Origin: Symsagittifera roscoffensis
Taxonomy: Eukaryota > Xenacoelomorpha > Acoela > Convolutidae
Assembly: GCF_963678635.1 (NCBI RefSeq)
Contig: NC_087070.1
Coordinates: 22,681,419-22,745,418 of the forward strand
Length of the DNA stretch: 64,000 nt
Reading direction: 5' to 3'
The position numbers and the translations under genes were made by a program. The stretch's first letter is position 1. Every line of letters begins with the position of its first letter. The notes below the pieces were generated by a model that worked only from the letters and a program-made list of their open reading frames with translations, searched no databases and had not been told where the DNA came from. Below are positions 22,016 through 33,880 of this stretch, piece by piece.

Positions 22016-22270
22016 TGTGGTACGGCAGTCAAGGTCATATTGAGCCGTCCAAAAAATGTTTATTTGATATCGCTAAAGGCCAAGGACGGGACAGGTCTCC
22101 CGCCAACCACCATTCATGAAGTAACTAAAAAGGCCACTCTTTTGCTACTGTTGAAAGATTACAGTTCTCAACTTTTATTCATTGCAACTAATCATTCGTA
22201 ACTAATTTATAATTCAATCTTTTAAGATAGATTTTATCCATTAGTTATTAGCAGATAGTTTAGCATTTCA
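22016..22270 (+). repeat. Ty3 LTR copy 1 (255 bp)
   Basis: Begins TGTGGTACGGCAGTCAAGG and ends TAGCATTTCA, so it has TG...CA ends. It is followed after two bases by TGGCACAGTCAGCATTG (22273-22289), a plausible tRNA primer-binding site. The 128 bp before it also recur before copy 2. Confidence 0.85.
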
Positions 22271-22399
22271 CATGGCACAGTCAGCATTGTCGACCCACGA
22301 GGAACAGACTGAACTTTTAGGGGTACCTGTATTTTGTTCCTAGCCATCCTCAGATCCACCGTTTTCATGGGAAATCTGGGTTGGTTAATTCTTTTTAGC

Positions 22400-23008
22400 A
22401 ATTCACCTTCGAGAAAATTGTGACCCTAAAGACCTTTTAGCCAATCCCGCCGAGGTATTTGACGACCCCCCTCCAAGACCGGAAAGAATTCCAGAGTCAG
22501 AAAACGAAACAGAGAGAAAAAACAGGGTCGCAAGAGACCAAGCGGAAATCAGAAAAACGAACGAAATAAAAATCGTAAGGAGGAAGGTCCCAAGTTAGGT
22601 CAAAACAATTTTTATCACAAAGCGGACCAGCGAGTCAAATCACGCCTATTCTTTGCACTAGGAACAGAAAGGAAGAAAAGATTTCTCCAAAGCATCCCTC
22701 ACACTATGCTATCCGATATAAACTTCAAGGAATTTTTCACCCAATGTGAAGGTTTATCTAAAAAGGAGAAGAACTTCATAATGAAAACTTCATTTGAAAA
22801 AGTCATATAGTTAAATTGAACAAGTGTACCAGCGAATTTTTTGTAGCTCCTGGTGTTTATTACGGCAAAGAAGGATGGTTCACTGAAAAATGCAATGGAC
22901 GCAAAACCCATGAATCTCAGATTTTAAAACCAATGTCAAATGCCAAATCTCTTAGAACAACTGGACGTAGCAGCCCAAACATTCAATTCTAACTTACCGG
23001 GTGAAGTT
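22400..23008 (+). pseudogene. Ty3 gag remnant, copy 1
   Basis: Charged, stop-ridden sequence. Pieces such as PESENETERKNRVARDQAEI are readable before the first stops. It is truncated where LPG joins directly to RT sequence at about 23008, so the gag 3' end and protease present in copy 2 are missing. Matching sequence in copy 2 runs 24837-25434. Confidence 0.6.
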
Positions 23009-24325
23009 TTTTTCACTTCTTTAGATCTTAAATACGCTTTTAGTCAGCTCCAGCTAAGTGATTCGGTCAGTAACCACTGTCATTTTAACATTGTTTGAGG
23101 AGACGCTACAGAAACTCACCGCTTCAAAACCGGTTGTTATGGGCTTTCAGACATTCCTAAAGAATTTCAAAAGGCAATGGACTCTTAGCAACATTCCGGG
23201 TGTCATTTGCTTTGTAGAAGATATCTTAATTGTTACAAAAGGGTCATTTTCCGACCACAATCTTAATGTAAATAATGTATTTGAAAGACTGTACAAAGAA
23301 GGTTTCGCATTGAAGCTATCAAAATGCGAGTTTTCAGTAAAAAGATCTCTTGGCTGGGTTTCGACATCGATTACCTAGGCTATAGACCTAAGCCCTTTAA
23401 GGTCCAAGCCATTCCAGAACTGAAACCTCCAAGAACTCTTAAGCAACTAAAATCCTAAGTGGGCGTATTTAACCATCTCCAACATTTCCTACCTAACCTA
23501 TAGTTATTTACGGAAAAGTTCCGCCCATCCCTGACATCATCTATCAAAGAGAAATTTATTTGGGGTAAGAGCCAACAGGACGCCTTCGAAGCTACTTTGA
23601 AATTAATATCGGATATCACCATCATGTACCACTACGATCCCAAGAGAAAATCAAGAATCAAATGTGACGCCAGTCACAGTGGGTTAGGAGCGGTCGTAGA
23701 ACAACAATTCACGGAGAAAACTTGGATACCGATATCGTTCGCATCTAGAATCCTCAAAGTTCAAGAAAAAAAATACAGCACCAATGAATTCGAATTACTA
23801 GCAACAGTTTGGCCCTGTGAACACTTTAGGAGTTATCTCCTGGGCAGCAACTTTGAAAAATTTACTGATCATGAAGCAATAAGCTCGTCTCTGAAAACTA
23901 ATCGCGGTAACAAAACTTATCAATCAAGATTAACCAGATGGGCATATAGACTCCTACCTTTTAACTTTGACATATCTCACATTTCCGGATCAAAACTAGG
24001 AATTGTCAATTATCTGTCCCGTTATCCGACTTTTGAAGCACCGGACACTTCTAACTTTGACGAGCTGTTTGTAGTCCAATCTAATATTGATTTCTTCTCA
24101 GCTTGCCACTTTAAGGAAAAATTATGGATGGAAGAAACTTACGAAATGGAAAAATCCCACCCATACCATTCAGTCGTCAACATAAACCAGGCAGATAAGT
24201 ACTTATTCACCCACAAAACCATAGATTTAAAAAGCAAGAAGGATCGGGTCATCAAAATCATTGAAAATACTGCCAATATAACACAAGAGGGCGAAAAAAT
24301 TTTGCTAGACCCGATCAACCAAAAA
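23000..24325 (+). pseudogene. Ty3 RT / RNase H remnant, copy 1
   Basis: RT is readable in pieces across frames: SLDLKYAFSQLQLSD (about 23020-23064), a polymerase-site-like CFVEDILIVTKG (about 23210), then ALKLSKCEFS. Several stops and at least one frame change interrupt it. RNase H follows in the open frame 23597-24460 with CDASHSGLGAVVE, FASRILKVQEKKYSTNEFEL and FTDHEAI. That frame runs on into duplicated sequence and the next LTR rather than into integrase. This copy cannot make a working enzyme. Confidence 0.8.
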
Positions 24326-24452
24326 ATATTTGCGATGCAACAGAGCAAAAAAATTCAAAAATCAAAACAATTGTACTATAACTGGGGTCTTATCAACGAA
24401 ACGATCCAAAAAAATGAAAACAGAATGTTCGTATTGCGTTCTTATTCCTCTT

Positions 24453-24707
24453 TGTGGTAGGGCAGTCAAGGTCATATTGAGCCGTCCAAAAAATGTTTAT
24501 TTGATATCGCTAAAGGCCAAGGACGGGACAGGTCTCCCGCCAACCACCATTCATGAAGTAACTAAAAAGGCCACTCTTTTGCTACTGTTGAAAGATTACA
24601 GTTCTCAACTTTTATTCATTGCAACTAATCATTCGTAACTAATTTATAATTCAATCTTTTAAGATAGATTTTAGCCATTAGTTATTAGCAGATAGTTTAG
24701 CATTTCA
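24453..24707 (+). repeat. Ty3 LTR copy 2 (255 bp)
   Basis: Nearly identical to copy 1, differing at a few positions such as TGTGGTAGGG at the start. The same primer-binding-site candidate follows from 24710. Confidence 0.85.
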
Positions 24708-24836
24708 CATGGCACAGTCAGCATTGTCAACCCACGAGGAACAGACTGAACTTTTAGGGGTACCTGTATTTTGTTCCAAGCCATCCTCAGATCCACCGTT
24801 TTCATGGGAAATCTGGGTTGGTTAATTCTTTTTAGC

Positions 24837-25740
24837 AATTCACCTTCGAGAAAATTGTGACCCTAAAGACCTTTTAGCCGATCCCGCCGAGGTATTTGAC
24901 GACCCCCCTCCAAGACCGGAAAGAATTCCAGAGTCAGAAAACGAAACAGAGAGAAAAAACAGGGTCGCAAGAGACCAAGCGGAAATCAGAAAAACGAACG
25001 AAATAAAAATCGTAAGGAGGAAGGTCCCAAGTTAGGTCAAAACAATTTTTATCACAAAGCGGACCAGCGAGTCAAATCACGCCTATTCTTTGCACTAGGA
25101 ACAGAAAGAAAGAAAAGATTTCTCCAAAGCATCCCTCACACTATGCTATCCGATATAAACTTCAAGGAATTTTTCACCCAATGTGAAGGTTTATCTAAAA
25201 AGGAGAAGAACTTCATAATGAAAACTTCATTTGAAAAAGTCATATAGTTAAATTGAACAAGTGTACCAGCGAATTTTTTGTAGCTCCTGGTGTTTATTAC
25301 GGCAAAGAAGGATGGTTCAGTGAAAAAGCAATGGACGCAAAACCCATGAATCTCAGATTTTAAAACCAATGTCAAATGCCAAATCTCTTAGAACAACTGG
25401 ACGTAGCAGCCAGAACATTCAATTCTAACTTACCGGGAAACAACTCCAATTCAAATTACTCAAACCAGAACTCAAATAACCAATTCAGGGTCAAACAGGA
25501 ACCTAAACTATCAGTTCAGAAAAAGAACTTACAAAACAGAATAAACCGTGCCAAAAACCAGAATCCTACATTCGGTAAACCAAACAAACCAACAAATAAT
25601 CAGAAAGCATGTTATTTCTGCGGCAAAGATCATTCTCCCAATCATAAATCATAATGCCCAGCTAGGGGCGTAATCTGCAAATCATGCAACAAAAAGGGAC
25701 GTTTCGCCAGATGTTGTAATTCCACCAAAAATGTAAACAA
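24837..25740 (+). pseudogene. Ty3 gag, copy 2
   Basis: The upstream half is broken by stops. The frame 25376-25654 is open and carries an Asn/Gln-rich linker (NSNLPGNNSNSNYSNQNSNN) and then Cys motifs CYFCGKDHSPNH and, after a stop, CKSCNKKGRFARCC. These resemble paired nucleocapsid zinc knuckles of a Ty3 gag, the first one atypical. Confidence 0.65.
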
Positions 25741-25777
25741 TGTAGATAATGATTCAGACTCTACAGTAGATAGAGAT

Positions 25778-26315
25778 TTGAACCTCATTACGTCGGACAG
25801 CGAATCAGAGTTTGGCGTTCTGAAAATTTCAGGAACTAGTCACCAACTCCCTATCCCAAAAGTCTCACCGAGGGAACACTTATCCCCAGCGAAACACATT
25901 ATATCATTTCCCAAATTAATATCAATCGAAAAACTGGAAGTCACAAACTCACCTTCGGGAAAAATCAAAAGTCTCCAAGTTATCTTTAGTGTAAATAACT
26001 CATTCTTCAAAGCCACTGTAGATACGGGCAGTCCAGCCTCTATTGTAAATAAGAATACAGCGGACCTCCTTTTAAGGACAGGAAAAAATAAAAAGTTGTA
26101 CCCTAAATCATCATTGCCTATTGACATATCTTATGTGGATTATAACCACCAGCCGATTGAATTATTTGGAATCCTAGTAACAGGCATATCATCATTAGGC
26201 TGGAAAATCAAATCAGTCAAATTCCTAATATCTGAAAACAGGACAAGATGACTACTAGGCCTAGATTTACATGATGCAATAGGGGTCAAAGCACCCAATC
26301 ACGCCATCAGAAGAA
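25778..26315 (+). pseudogene. Ty3 protease, copy 2
   Basis: The frame is open 25778-26251. The aspartic protease motif VDTGSPASIVN (catalytic Asp codon at 26021) is preceded by a hydrophobic strand (VIFSVNNSFFKAT), the normal retropepsin arrangement. A stop interrupts it at 26249, just before LLGLDLHDAIGV, the usual end of this domain. Confidence 0.65.
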
Positions 26316-26527
26316 TTTAGAGATCAAAGAAAATGACATGGCGGAAACATCCACCCATTGGAAGAAGTTTTAATCAAACAAATACAAAGACATCTTCACA
26401 AGACTTAGCAGATCAGAAAATCACCTGGTACAAAGAGTCTTTAAGCAACCTCTAACTCCAATTCAAGAAAAGTGTCAGAGAGTCCCGATTTATTTTCAAG
26501 AGAAAATTGGAGAGGAAATCAAACGTC
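26316..26527 (+). pseudogene. Ty3 protease-RT linker, truncated
   Basis: Short frames include YKESLSNL-like and QEKCQRVP-like pieces typical of the region leading into RT. It breaks off at 26527, where a copied gag fragment begins. Confidence 0.4.
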
Positions 26528-26745
26528 TCATTTGAAAAAGTCATATAGTTAAATTGAACAAGTGTACCAGCGAATTTTTTGTAGCTCCTGGTGTTTATTA
26601 CGGCAAAGAAGGATGGTTCAGTGAAAAAAGCAATGGACGCAAAACCCATGAATCTCAGATTTTAAAACCAATGTCAAATGCCAAATCTCTTAGAACAACT
26701 GGACGTAGCAGCCCAAACATTCAATTCTAACTTACCGGGTGAAGT
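26528..26745 (+). repeat. Misplaced gag fragment in front of RT
   Basis: Copy of 22790-23007 (also 25227-25434), including the gag piece ending in TTACCGGG, placed between protease and RT. It points to a template switch or recombination with a copy-1-type deletion element. Confidence 0.75.
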
Positions 26746-29074
26746 TTTTTTCACTTCTTTAGATCTTAAATACGCTTTTAGTCAGCTCCAGCTAAGTGAT
26801 TCGGTCAGTAACCACTGTCATTTTAACATTGTTTGAGGAGACGCTACAGAAACTCACCGCTTCAAAACCGGTTGTTATGGGTTTTCAGACATTCCTAAAG
26901 AATTTCAAAAGGCAATGGACTCTTAGCAACATTCCGGGTGTCATTTGCTTTGTAGAAGATATCTTAATTGTTACAAAAGGGTCATTTTCCGACCACAATC
27001 TTAATGTAAATAATGTATTTGAAAGACTGTACAAAGAAGGTTTTGCATTGAAGCTATCAAAATGCGAGTTTTCAGTAAAAAGATCTCTTGGCTGGGTTTC
27101 GACATCGATCACCTAGGCTATAGACCTAAGCCCTTTAAGGTCCAAGCCATTCCAGAACTGAAACCTCCAAGAACTCTTAAGCAACTAAAATCCTAAGTGG
27201 GCGTATTTAACCATCTCCAACATTTCCTACCTAACCTATAGTTATTTACGGAAAAGTTCCGCCCATCCCTGACATCATCTATCAAAGAGAAATTTATTTG
27301 TGGTAAGAGCCAACAGGACGCCTTCGAAGCTACTTTGAAATTAATATCGGATATCACCATCATGTACCACTACGATCCCAAGAGAAAATCAAGAATCAAA
27401 TGTGACGCCAGTCACAGTGGGTTAGGAGCGGTCGTAGAACAACAATTCACGGAGAACACTTGGATACCGATATCGTTCGCATCTAGAATCCTCAAAGTTC
27501 AAGAAAAAAAATACAGCACCAATGAATTCGAATTACTAGCAACAGTTTGGCCCTGTGAACACTTTAGGAGTTATCTCCTGGGCAGCAACTTTGAAAAATT
27601 TACTGATCATGAAGCAATAAGCTCGTCTCTGAAAACTAATCGCGGTAAAAAAACTTATCAATCAAGATTAACCAGATGGGCATATAAACTCCTACCTTTT
27701 AACTTTGACATATCTCACATTTCCGGATCAAAACTAGGAATTGTCAATTATCTGTCCCGTTATCCGACTTTTGAAGCACCGGACACTTCTAACTTTGACG
27801 AGCTGTTTGTAGTCCAATCTAATATTGATTTCTTCCCAGCTTGCCACTTTAAGGAAAAATTATGGATGGAAGAAACTTACGAAATGGAAAAATCCCACCC
27901 ATACCATTCAGTCGTCAACATAAACCAGGCAGATAAGTACTTATTCACCCACAAAACCATAGATTTAAAAAGCAAGAAGGATCGGGTCATCAAAATCATT
28001 GAAAATACTGCCAATATAACACAAGAGGGCGAAAAAATTTTGCTAGACCCGATCAACCAATCAGGTTGCCGTAAATTAATTTATGCACAAACGGTAGAGG
28101 GCGACCAATCATGTACGTACTTTCCAGCCAAAATAGACGCGAATATGCAAATATTTGAGGATAATCTCTCTATCAACCAATCAAATCACTCCAATGTAAT
28201 TTATGCACAACCGCTAGCGGGCGATTTTACAAGCATTTTTCCCGCCAACTTTCTCGACTATTCAGAAGCTAGTGTTAATTCAGCAAAATTCTCGTCCAAA
28301 TCTCATTTCATTTCTGGCAGTTCTCTGCCACCGTCAAAAACAAATAAATACCAGCCAATCAAATCAATCCGACCGAGTTCTAACCAATTCATCCCTTTTT
28401 CAGATATGTGGTCTAATGTACCAAAAAAAGTTCAAACGAACGACAGCTTCGAACGCCTACTAAACGAAAGAGCGCCCATACCAGATGATCTCTTCGCCAG
28501 AACAAGATCAATGAGAAGGGCAGGGGCAATAAGAAGAAAGAAACCCTCGCAAAGAAAACCAACACAGAAGAAGGAAAGGAGAACTCAACTGAAATTCAAA
28601 TACGCCCAAATTCTAGCAAATTTGAGATCGAAAAGGGGAAAGGTTGCATCCATCCAGAGGAAGAAGAAGACCCAAGTCAACAAGATAAACGCTGCTAAAC
28701 CAGGGAAGTTTGTGGCAGACGACAGGACCACACTCCCAGGTTTAACGGGCATTCTCGACGCGCACATTCTGTCAGAGCTGGTCCATGAGGACCCAAATTA
28801 TTTCCTTATGAGCCAAGCGATACTCAGCAAAGACTATGAGGGATTTTCGAGAATAGACCGATACATCAAGTCGTTCTGGAATGCAGCAGCAATCGTCGAC
28901 GGTTGCATCATCATTGAAGACCGCATCGCCATCCCCTCCTGCTTGCAAAAAGCAGTCCTTTCGAAATTACACAGATCCCATCCGGGCCAGGAAGCCATGA
29001 TAGACGCAGCGCATTACATCTGGTGGCCAAGAATCAACCGAGATATAGTCAGAATGTGCAAGGAATGCAAGTAA
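26745..29074 (+). pseudogene. Ty3 RT / RNase H / integrase zinc finger, copy 2
   Basis: RT has the same stops as copy 1. From 27335 a 579-codon frame is open: RNase H (CDASHSGLGAVVE, FTDHEAI, FDISHISGSKLGIVNYLSRY), a long linker with Arg/Lys-rich stretches, and the integrase HHCC finger (LHRSHPGQEAMIDAAHYIWW, then CKECK). It stops at 29072, just after the finger. Confidence 0.75.
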
Positions 29075-29095
29075 TGTACTTTATTTGGTAAGAAC

Positions 29096-29632
29096 TTGAA
29101 ATCTATCAACAAGTTTAACTCATCGAAGCCTCTTCCTTTATTGAACGAACCTAGCCGAGAAATTCAATTAGACTATGCAGGACTTCTATCGGATGGAGCA
29201 GGGGGTCAAATTTACATTCTGGTCGCTATCGACCGCTACTCTAAATACACTTCAGTTATGTTAACCAGAAAAACAGGTGCCAAAAAGATCTTGAAATTCC
29301 TAAAGGACTATATCAATATTCATTCTATCCCAAAATCGATTAGAACCTACCAATTTTCAAGTTTTAAAAACAAGGCAGTCAACTTTTTTTGCATATCCAA
29401 GGGGATTAAACACATTTTCTGCCCAGTAGGCGACCATCGATATGTGGGCCGAGTTGGAAGAACCATTCAGACCATCAAAGGGATATTAGGAGTAATGCAA
29501 CTGGAGAAAAACTCCGAAATTATTGTAATTGCATTAAAAACGATTATAGAAGACATAAGAATTAATAGAAACACTGTTACAAATTCTTCGCCTTTGGAGC
29601 TACAGTTCGGGAGAAAACCTACTTCCGAATGA
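29096..29632 (+). pseudogene. Ty3 integrase core, catalytic residues altered
   Basis: The 178-codon frame contains the first catalytic Asp segment (IQLDYAGLLSDGAGGQIYIL) and the DR.SKY strand. The second site reads RTYQFSSFK, with Tyr in the usual Asp position. The third reads VGRVGRTIQTIK, lacking the Glu expected there. It cannot be an active DDE integrase. Confidence 0.7.
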
Positions 29633-31144
29633 TCATTAATGTCCAAAAATTTAAAATCCAAAATGAATTTAGATTCCAGGAACTTAGAAAGGGACGTGCT
29701 AACCGCGGAACAAAGAAGGGAAAACTGTGACAGCAGACCCAGAGTGAAGATTGTGAAGGAAGGGTCTAGAAGCCCAGAGGTCACACATAGATTTGGAGGC
29801 CCCACCACGTCATGGATGACGCTGAAGAGATCAAACAGGGAGCAGAAGCCTTGACGACGTTATATTGGCCGCATCACTCAGGAATCAGATATTGGCCGCA
29901 TCACTCAGGAGCAAACTCACATCGGGAACTTTGAGATTCAGAGCCGACATTCCGAAACTGACAAATTCGAAATCGCAGAGTAATCTTCATATTTTATTCT
30001 CTTTGAATCCGTCTAAAAAAGAGATATTTCGAAAAATTCTGGACAGGAGATCCGGCAAGGAGTTATTTAGACCCTTCAATGTACACCACATTGTAAAGTT
30101 TTCGGAAAACACTTATACGACAGCATCGGGCAAAGTTATCCGGAAAAACCATATAGCTCTTAGGTTGATAAGTGATTATCTTTCAGGCAAACAAAGTTCA
30201 ACAAAACAAGCCGGACAGAATAGGACGATCTAGCCCCACTGTCACTTAAAGCGAAAAAGTTGTTCGCAAGGACATCCGTTATACTGCCACACTCAAAACT
30301 GCCAGCCAGATTAAGGAAAATTGAGCCAAAGTTGACCGAGGGGAGATTCACAACAGAACAACCCACCTTTTCAGGAGCAGATCCGAAGCCGCTTAATCCG
30401 GTCGTGGACCTAACTCTCTCGTCATCAAGTTCGGGAGGGGTAATTTTACCCCCAATTGTCATGTCATTCCCCGCCACACCACTGATGGGACCACCAGCCC
30501 GCGTTGGGACTAAAACTCATCAACCTACGGCAGAAATTCAACCCATGACCGGAACTCGACCTATTATAGAAGAGGTAAGCGAACCAGCTCAACGCAGCCC
30601 AAAAAAAATGGTAGGGACAACCGTCCCGCAAAATCAAAGTCTGGCGCCGAATTCACCCGCAGAAGCACCTTCGAGTTCAAAGCCGAAACAGATTTTTCCA
30701 AATGTTCAAAAATGGATCCCGATTTTGTCGGAGGGACACGGCCAAACCCGCAAATTATCCAACAGCCTCAGCCTCAACACAGTAAAATGAGAATTTCCAA
30801 ACAGAAGAAGCAAAAAAAGACACCTTCCCAGATACAGACGACGTAGATGACGATTCAAATTCAAATTCCTCGAGCTTGTTAGGAAGACCGAAGAAACAAG
30901 CTCGACCTAAGCAATCGACCCATCGCCCAAAACTCCACCTAACCTAGAAAACATATCTAGGGGAGTACTTTCATCTTCTCCAACAACACCGAAAAGGATC
31001 ATAAGAGTTTTTAAAAGATCTGTAAAAGGGAGTAGTCGAGAAACTGTTGAGAAAATTGAAAATTGAAACTATTTTGTTAAACATTCCACCAGTGCTATTA
31101 CTTAGTTTGTCATGTCGAAGTGATACAATTTTAGAAGGGGGAAA
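29633..31144 (+). pseudogene. Ty3 integrase C-terminus and 3' internal region
   Basis: Several overlapping frames. 29639-30233 holds charged sequence with FNVHHIVKFSENTYTTASGK, and 30260-30790 is a Pro/Ser-rich tail. 30790-31133 has acidic (DTDDVDDDSNSNSSSL-like) and basic pieces in broken frames. It ends at the purine tract AGAAGGGGGAAA (31133-31144), directly before TGTGGTAC. Confidence 0.5.
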
Positions 31145-32052
31145 TGTGGTACGGCAGTCAAGGTCATATTGAGCCGTCCATTATATGTATATTTGATATC
31201 ACTAAAGGTCAAGGTCTCCCGCCAACCACCATTCATGAAGTAACTAAAAAGGCCCAACAGAAGAAGCAGAAAAAGACACCTTCCCAGATACAGACGACGT
31301 AGATGACGATTCAAATTCAAATTCCTCGAGCTTGTCAGGAAGACCGAAGAAACAAGCTCGACCCAAGCAATCGACCCATCGCCCAAAACTCCACCTAACC
31401 TAGAAAACATATCTAGGGGGTACTTTCATCTTCTCCACCAACACCGAAAAGGATCATGAGAGTTTTTAAAAGATCTGTAAAAGGGAGTAGTCAAGAAACT
31501 GTTGAGAAAATTGAAAATTGAAACTATTTTGTTAAACATTCTACCAGTGCTATTACTTAGTTTGTCATGTCGAAGTATTACAATTTTAGAAGGGGGAAAT
31601 GTGGTACGGCAGTCAAGGTCATATTGAGCCGTCCATTATATGTATATTTGATATCACTAAAGGTCAAGGTCTCCCGCCAACCACCATTCATGAAGTAACT
31701 AAAAAGGCCCAACAGAAGAAGCAGAAAAAGACACCTTCCCAGATACAGACGACGTAGATGACGATTCAAATTCAAATTCCTCGAGCTTGTCAGGAAGACC
31801 GAAGAAACAAGCTCAACCCAAGCAATCGACCCATCGCCCAAAACTCCACCTAACCTAGAAAACATATCTAGGGGTACTTTCATCTTCTCCACCAACGCCG
31901 AAAAGATCATGAGAGTTTTTAAAAGATCTGTAAAAGGGAGTAGTCGAGAAACTGTTGAGAAAATTGAAAATTGAAACTATTTTGTTAAACATTCCACCAG
32001 TGCTATTACTTAGTTTGTCATGTCGAAGTATTACAATTTTAGAAGGGGGAAA
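31133..32052 (+). repeat. Tandem 455-bp units: 110-bp truncated LTR plus 3' internal sequence
   Basis: The TGTGGTACGGC start occurs at 31145, 31600 and 32053. In the first two units only the first 110 bp of LTR are present (31145-31254, 31600-31709), then the sequence jumps back to the internal word AACAGAAGAAGCAGAAAAAG seen at about 30808. Each unit ends with the same purine tract AGAAGGGGGAAA. The copies are nearly identical. Confidence 0.85.
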
Positions 32053-32510
32053 TGTGGTACGGCAGTCAAGGTCATATTGAGCCGTCCATTATATGTATAT
32101 TTGATATCACTAAAGGTCAAGGTCTCCCGCCAACCACCATTCATGAAGTAACTAAAAAGGCCACTCTTTTGATACTGTTGAAATTTTACAGTTCTCAACT
32201 TTCTTTCATTGCAACTAATCATTCGTAACTAATTTCGGCTCTTTTTCCTTTCCCCCCCCCCCACCTGCAAATTTTTATCTTTGAAAATACTGTTCACTTT
32301 GTCCGATTGTCGTGAAAATTGACATGCAGACTGATTAGGCCATAACAAGCATACATGGTCTTCATAATTAACCTTGTAAAACCACTCGTTAGACCATAAA
32401 ACTCATATTTGAGTGAGGTGGGGGGAAAAGGAAAAAGAGCCCTAATTTATAATTCAACCTTTTAAGATAGATTTTATCCATTAGATATTAGCAGATAAAT
32501 TAGCATTTCA
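32053..32510 (+). repeat. Ty3 3' LTR, interrupted by a MITE
   Basis: Starts TGTGGTACGGC and ends TAGCATTTCA like copies 1 and 2. Without the 207-bp insertion and its target duplication it is about 245 bp, close to the 255 bp of the others. Confidence 0.85.
32236..32442. mobile_element. MITE nested in the LTR (207 bp)
   Basis: The terminal inverted repeats GGCTCTTTTTCCTTTCCCCC (left) and the complement of the right end, GGGCTCTTTTTCCTTTTCCC, flank unrelated sequence. TAATTT occurs on both sides (32230-32235, 32443-32448), and the uninterrupted LTRs at 22016 and 24453 have it once. No coding capacity. Confidence 0.8.
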
Positions 32511-32638
32511 CTTTCTTTGAGAGAAAAGTAAGAAAAAAACAGTGAACGAGATGTAAAAGCGGGAAAATACGAAGTTCAGTTACCAAAGAAAACTGAAAAC
32601 CAACGTCAATTTTGGAAAAAGCTTGTTAATCATGATGA

Positions 32639-33079
32639 TCACCCAACTTGGCTAACTTCAATTTGGAATAGGTATTTAGCGCGGGATAGCTCGTCACGCA
32701 CTAAAACTTTTTGGTATGCTTTCAGCATTATACAAAAATCTCCGATACGCTCATCAGTTAGCCCAGAACATAGCCAACAGTTATCAAGTACCCACATTTT
32801 TGCAATTTTGTTTTCAATAAAACTCATCTACCGATTTCTGCGTCGTAGTATATAAATTGTTTTTAAACATGAATTTGATTGCCAATAAAGTTTTAGATGA
32901 AAAATATATCCCAAGCTAACATAGTCTTTGGCTATTTCGAAATTCGGAAAAAAATGAATCAATATTATAAAACCCAATACAATATTAAAAATTAAATTGG
33001 GTTTCAGTAAATCGGAAACCAAAATAACCGCTAAATGATGACAAAAATGGCCTGCAAAATGTTTCAAAATTTCAGACAT
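32639..33079 (-). pseudogene. Possible membrane-protein fragment with one in-frame TAG
   Basis: From an ATG at 33079 the minus strand is open for about 146 codons apart from one TAG (32828-32830). The first part is hydrophobic (FNIVLGFIILIHFF) and the last part is more polar (NCWLCSGLTDERIGDFCIM). I recognise no family. The reading AATCG|GTAGAT at the stop could be a splice donor, in which case these are two exons. Chance is not excluded. Confidence 0.2.
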
Positions 33080-33359
33080 TACGAATAAAAACAAACTTTG
33101 CTTAATGGGTTTTCGTATTTTATAACCTACATCAGAATAGCATGAAAGAAAAAAGTTTTTGAGGAAAAATATTTCTTAAAATTTTTCATCTTAAGTTAGG
33201 ATTGTAGCAAATTTTAACCATTAACTCTAGCGATAGGCCAACAAGTCGAAGGGCCAAAAAACCGAAAATAAGATTACCATTCCAATTAGCCAAAAATCAA
33301 TACTATAATGCACCATAACAAGTGAATGGAACTGTTGTTATGCAATTGTGACGCAATTT

Positions 33360-33880
33360 TAATGTAATTTGCGTAATTCTGATGTAATTTTGGTTTGTAG
33401 ATAAGACGGTTTGTTGAATATCCGCAATAGACTCTATTATGTTATCATTGCAATCTATTTTTCCGTAATAACAGAATCCATCAAACTGCTTATAATCTAT
33501 TTTAATGAATTATTTGTCAATTTAAACTGCGTTATAGTCAATTAGATTCAATTTTTTTTCTGTTTTTTTATATTTCTTCTTAAAATTGGGCTATTCTCCA
33601 TTTTTACACACCCCCCCCCTCACGTTCCACATTTCATTTACCCTTATCCCTAAACCATTCATCATATCAGCCCCCCCCCCCCCCCCCGTTTACCTCCCAC
33701 CCCACAAAAATAATCCCATTTAACTCACACACGCTTAACAACACTCTCGCACTCTTTCACGCACTAGGTTGCCAGTGCGTGTCATGGCGGAAGGTGGTTG
33801 TCATGTGTACTGGAAGGGGATGAGTTTGGGTCTGGGGTCAATGTGCGGGTTGTAAGGAACGTGGTAAAAGGGGTACAGCT
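33360..33880. repeat. C-run sequence related to the foldback family
   Basis: Words such as CTTATAATCTATTTTAATG lead into runs of 9-17 C with GTTTACCTCCC, the same composition and order as the core of 11280-12475. The ends are not identifiable. Confidence 0.35.

Larger units (their letters stand above)
21888..32510 (+). mobile_element. Cluster of decayed, rearranged Ty3/Gypsy elements (255-bp LTRs)
   Basis: Three full and two truncated LTRs, gag, protease, RT, RNase H and integrase remnants lie on one strand. Segment 21888-23010 is repeated at 24325-25434, and segment 22790-24325 is repeated almost exactly at 26528-28063. The interval is therefore a head-to-tail, chimeric arrangement rather than one element. 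The last LTR ends at 32510. Most frames carry stops. The high identity between the duplicated segments, despite shared stop codons, means they were copied after inactivation, or that the assembly is wrong. Confidence 0.85.

Noticed and set aside
31102-32222. Three near-identical minus-strand frames of 63-110 codons
   Set aside because: They are antisense shadows of the tandemly repeated Ty3 3' region; their similarity reflects the DNA repeat.
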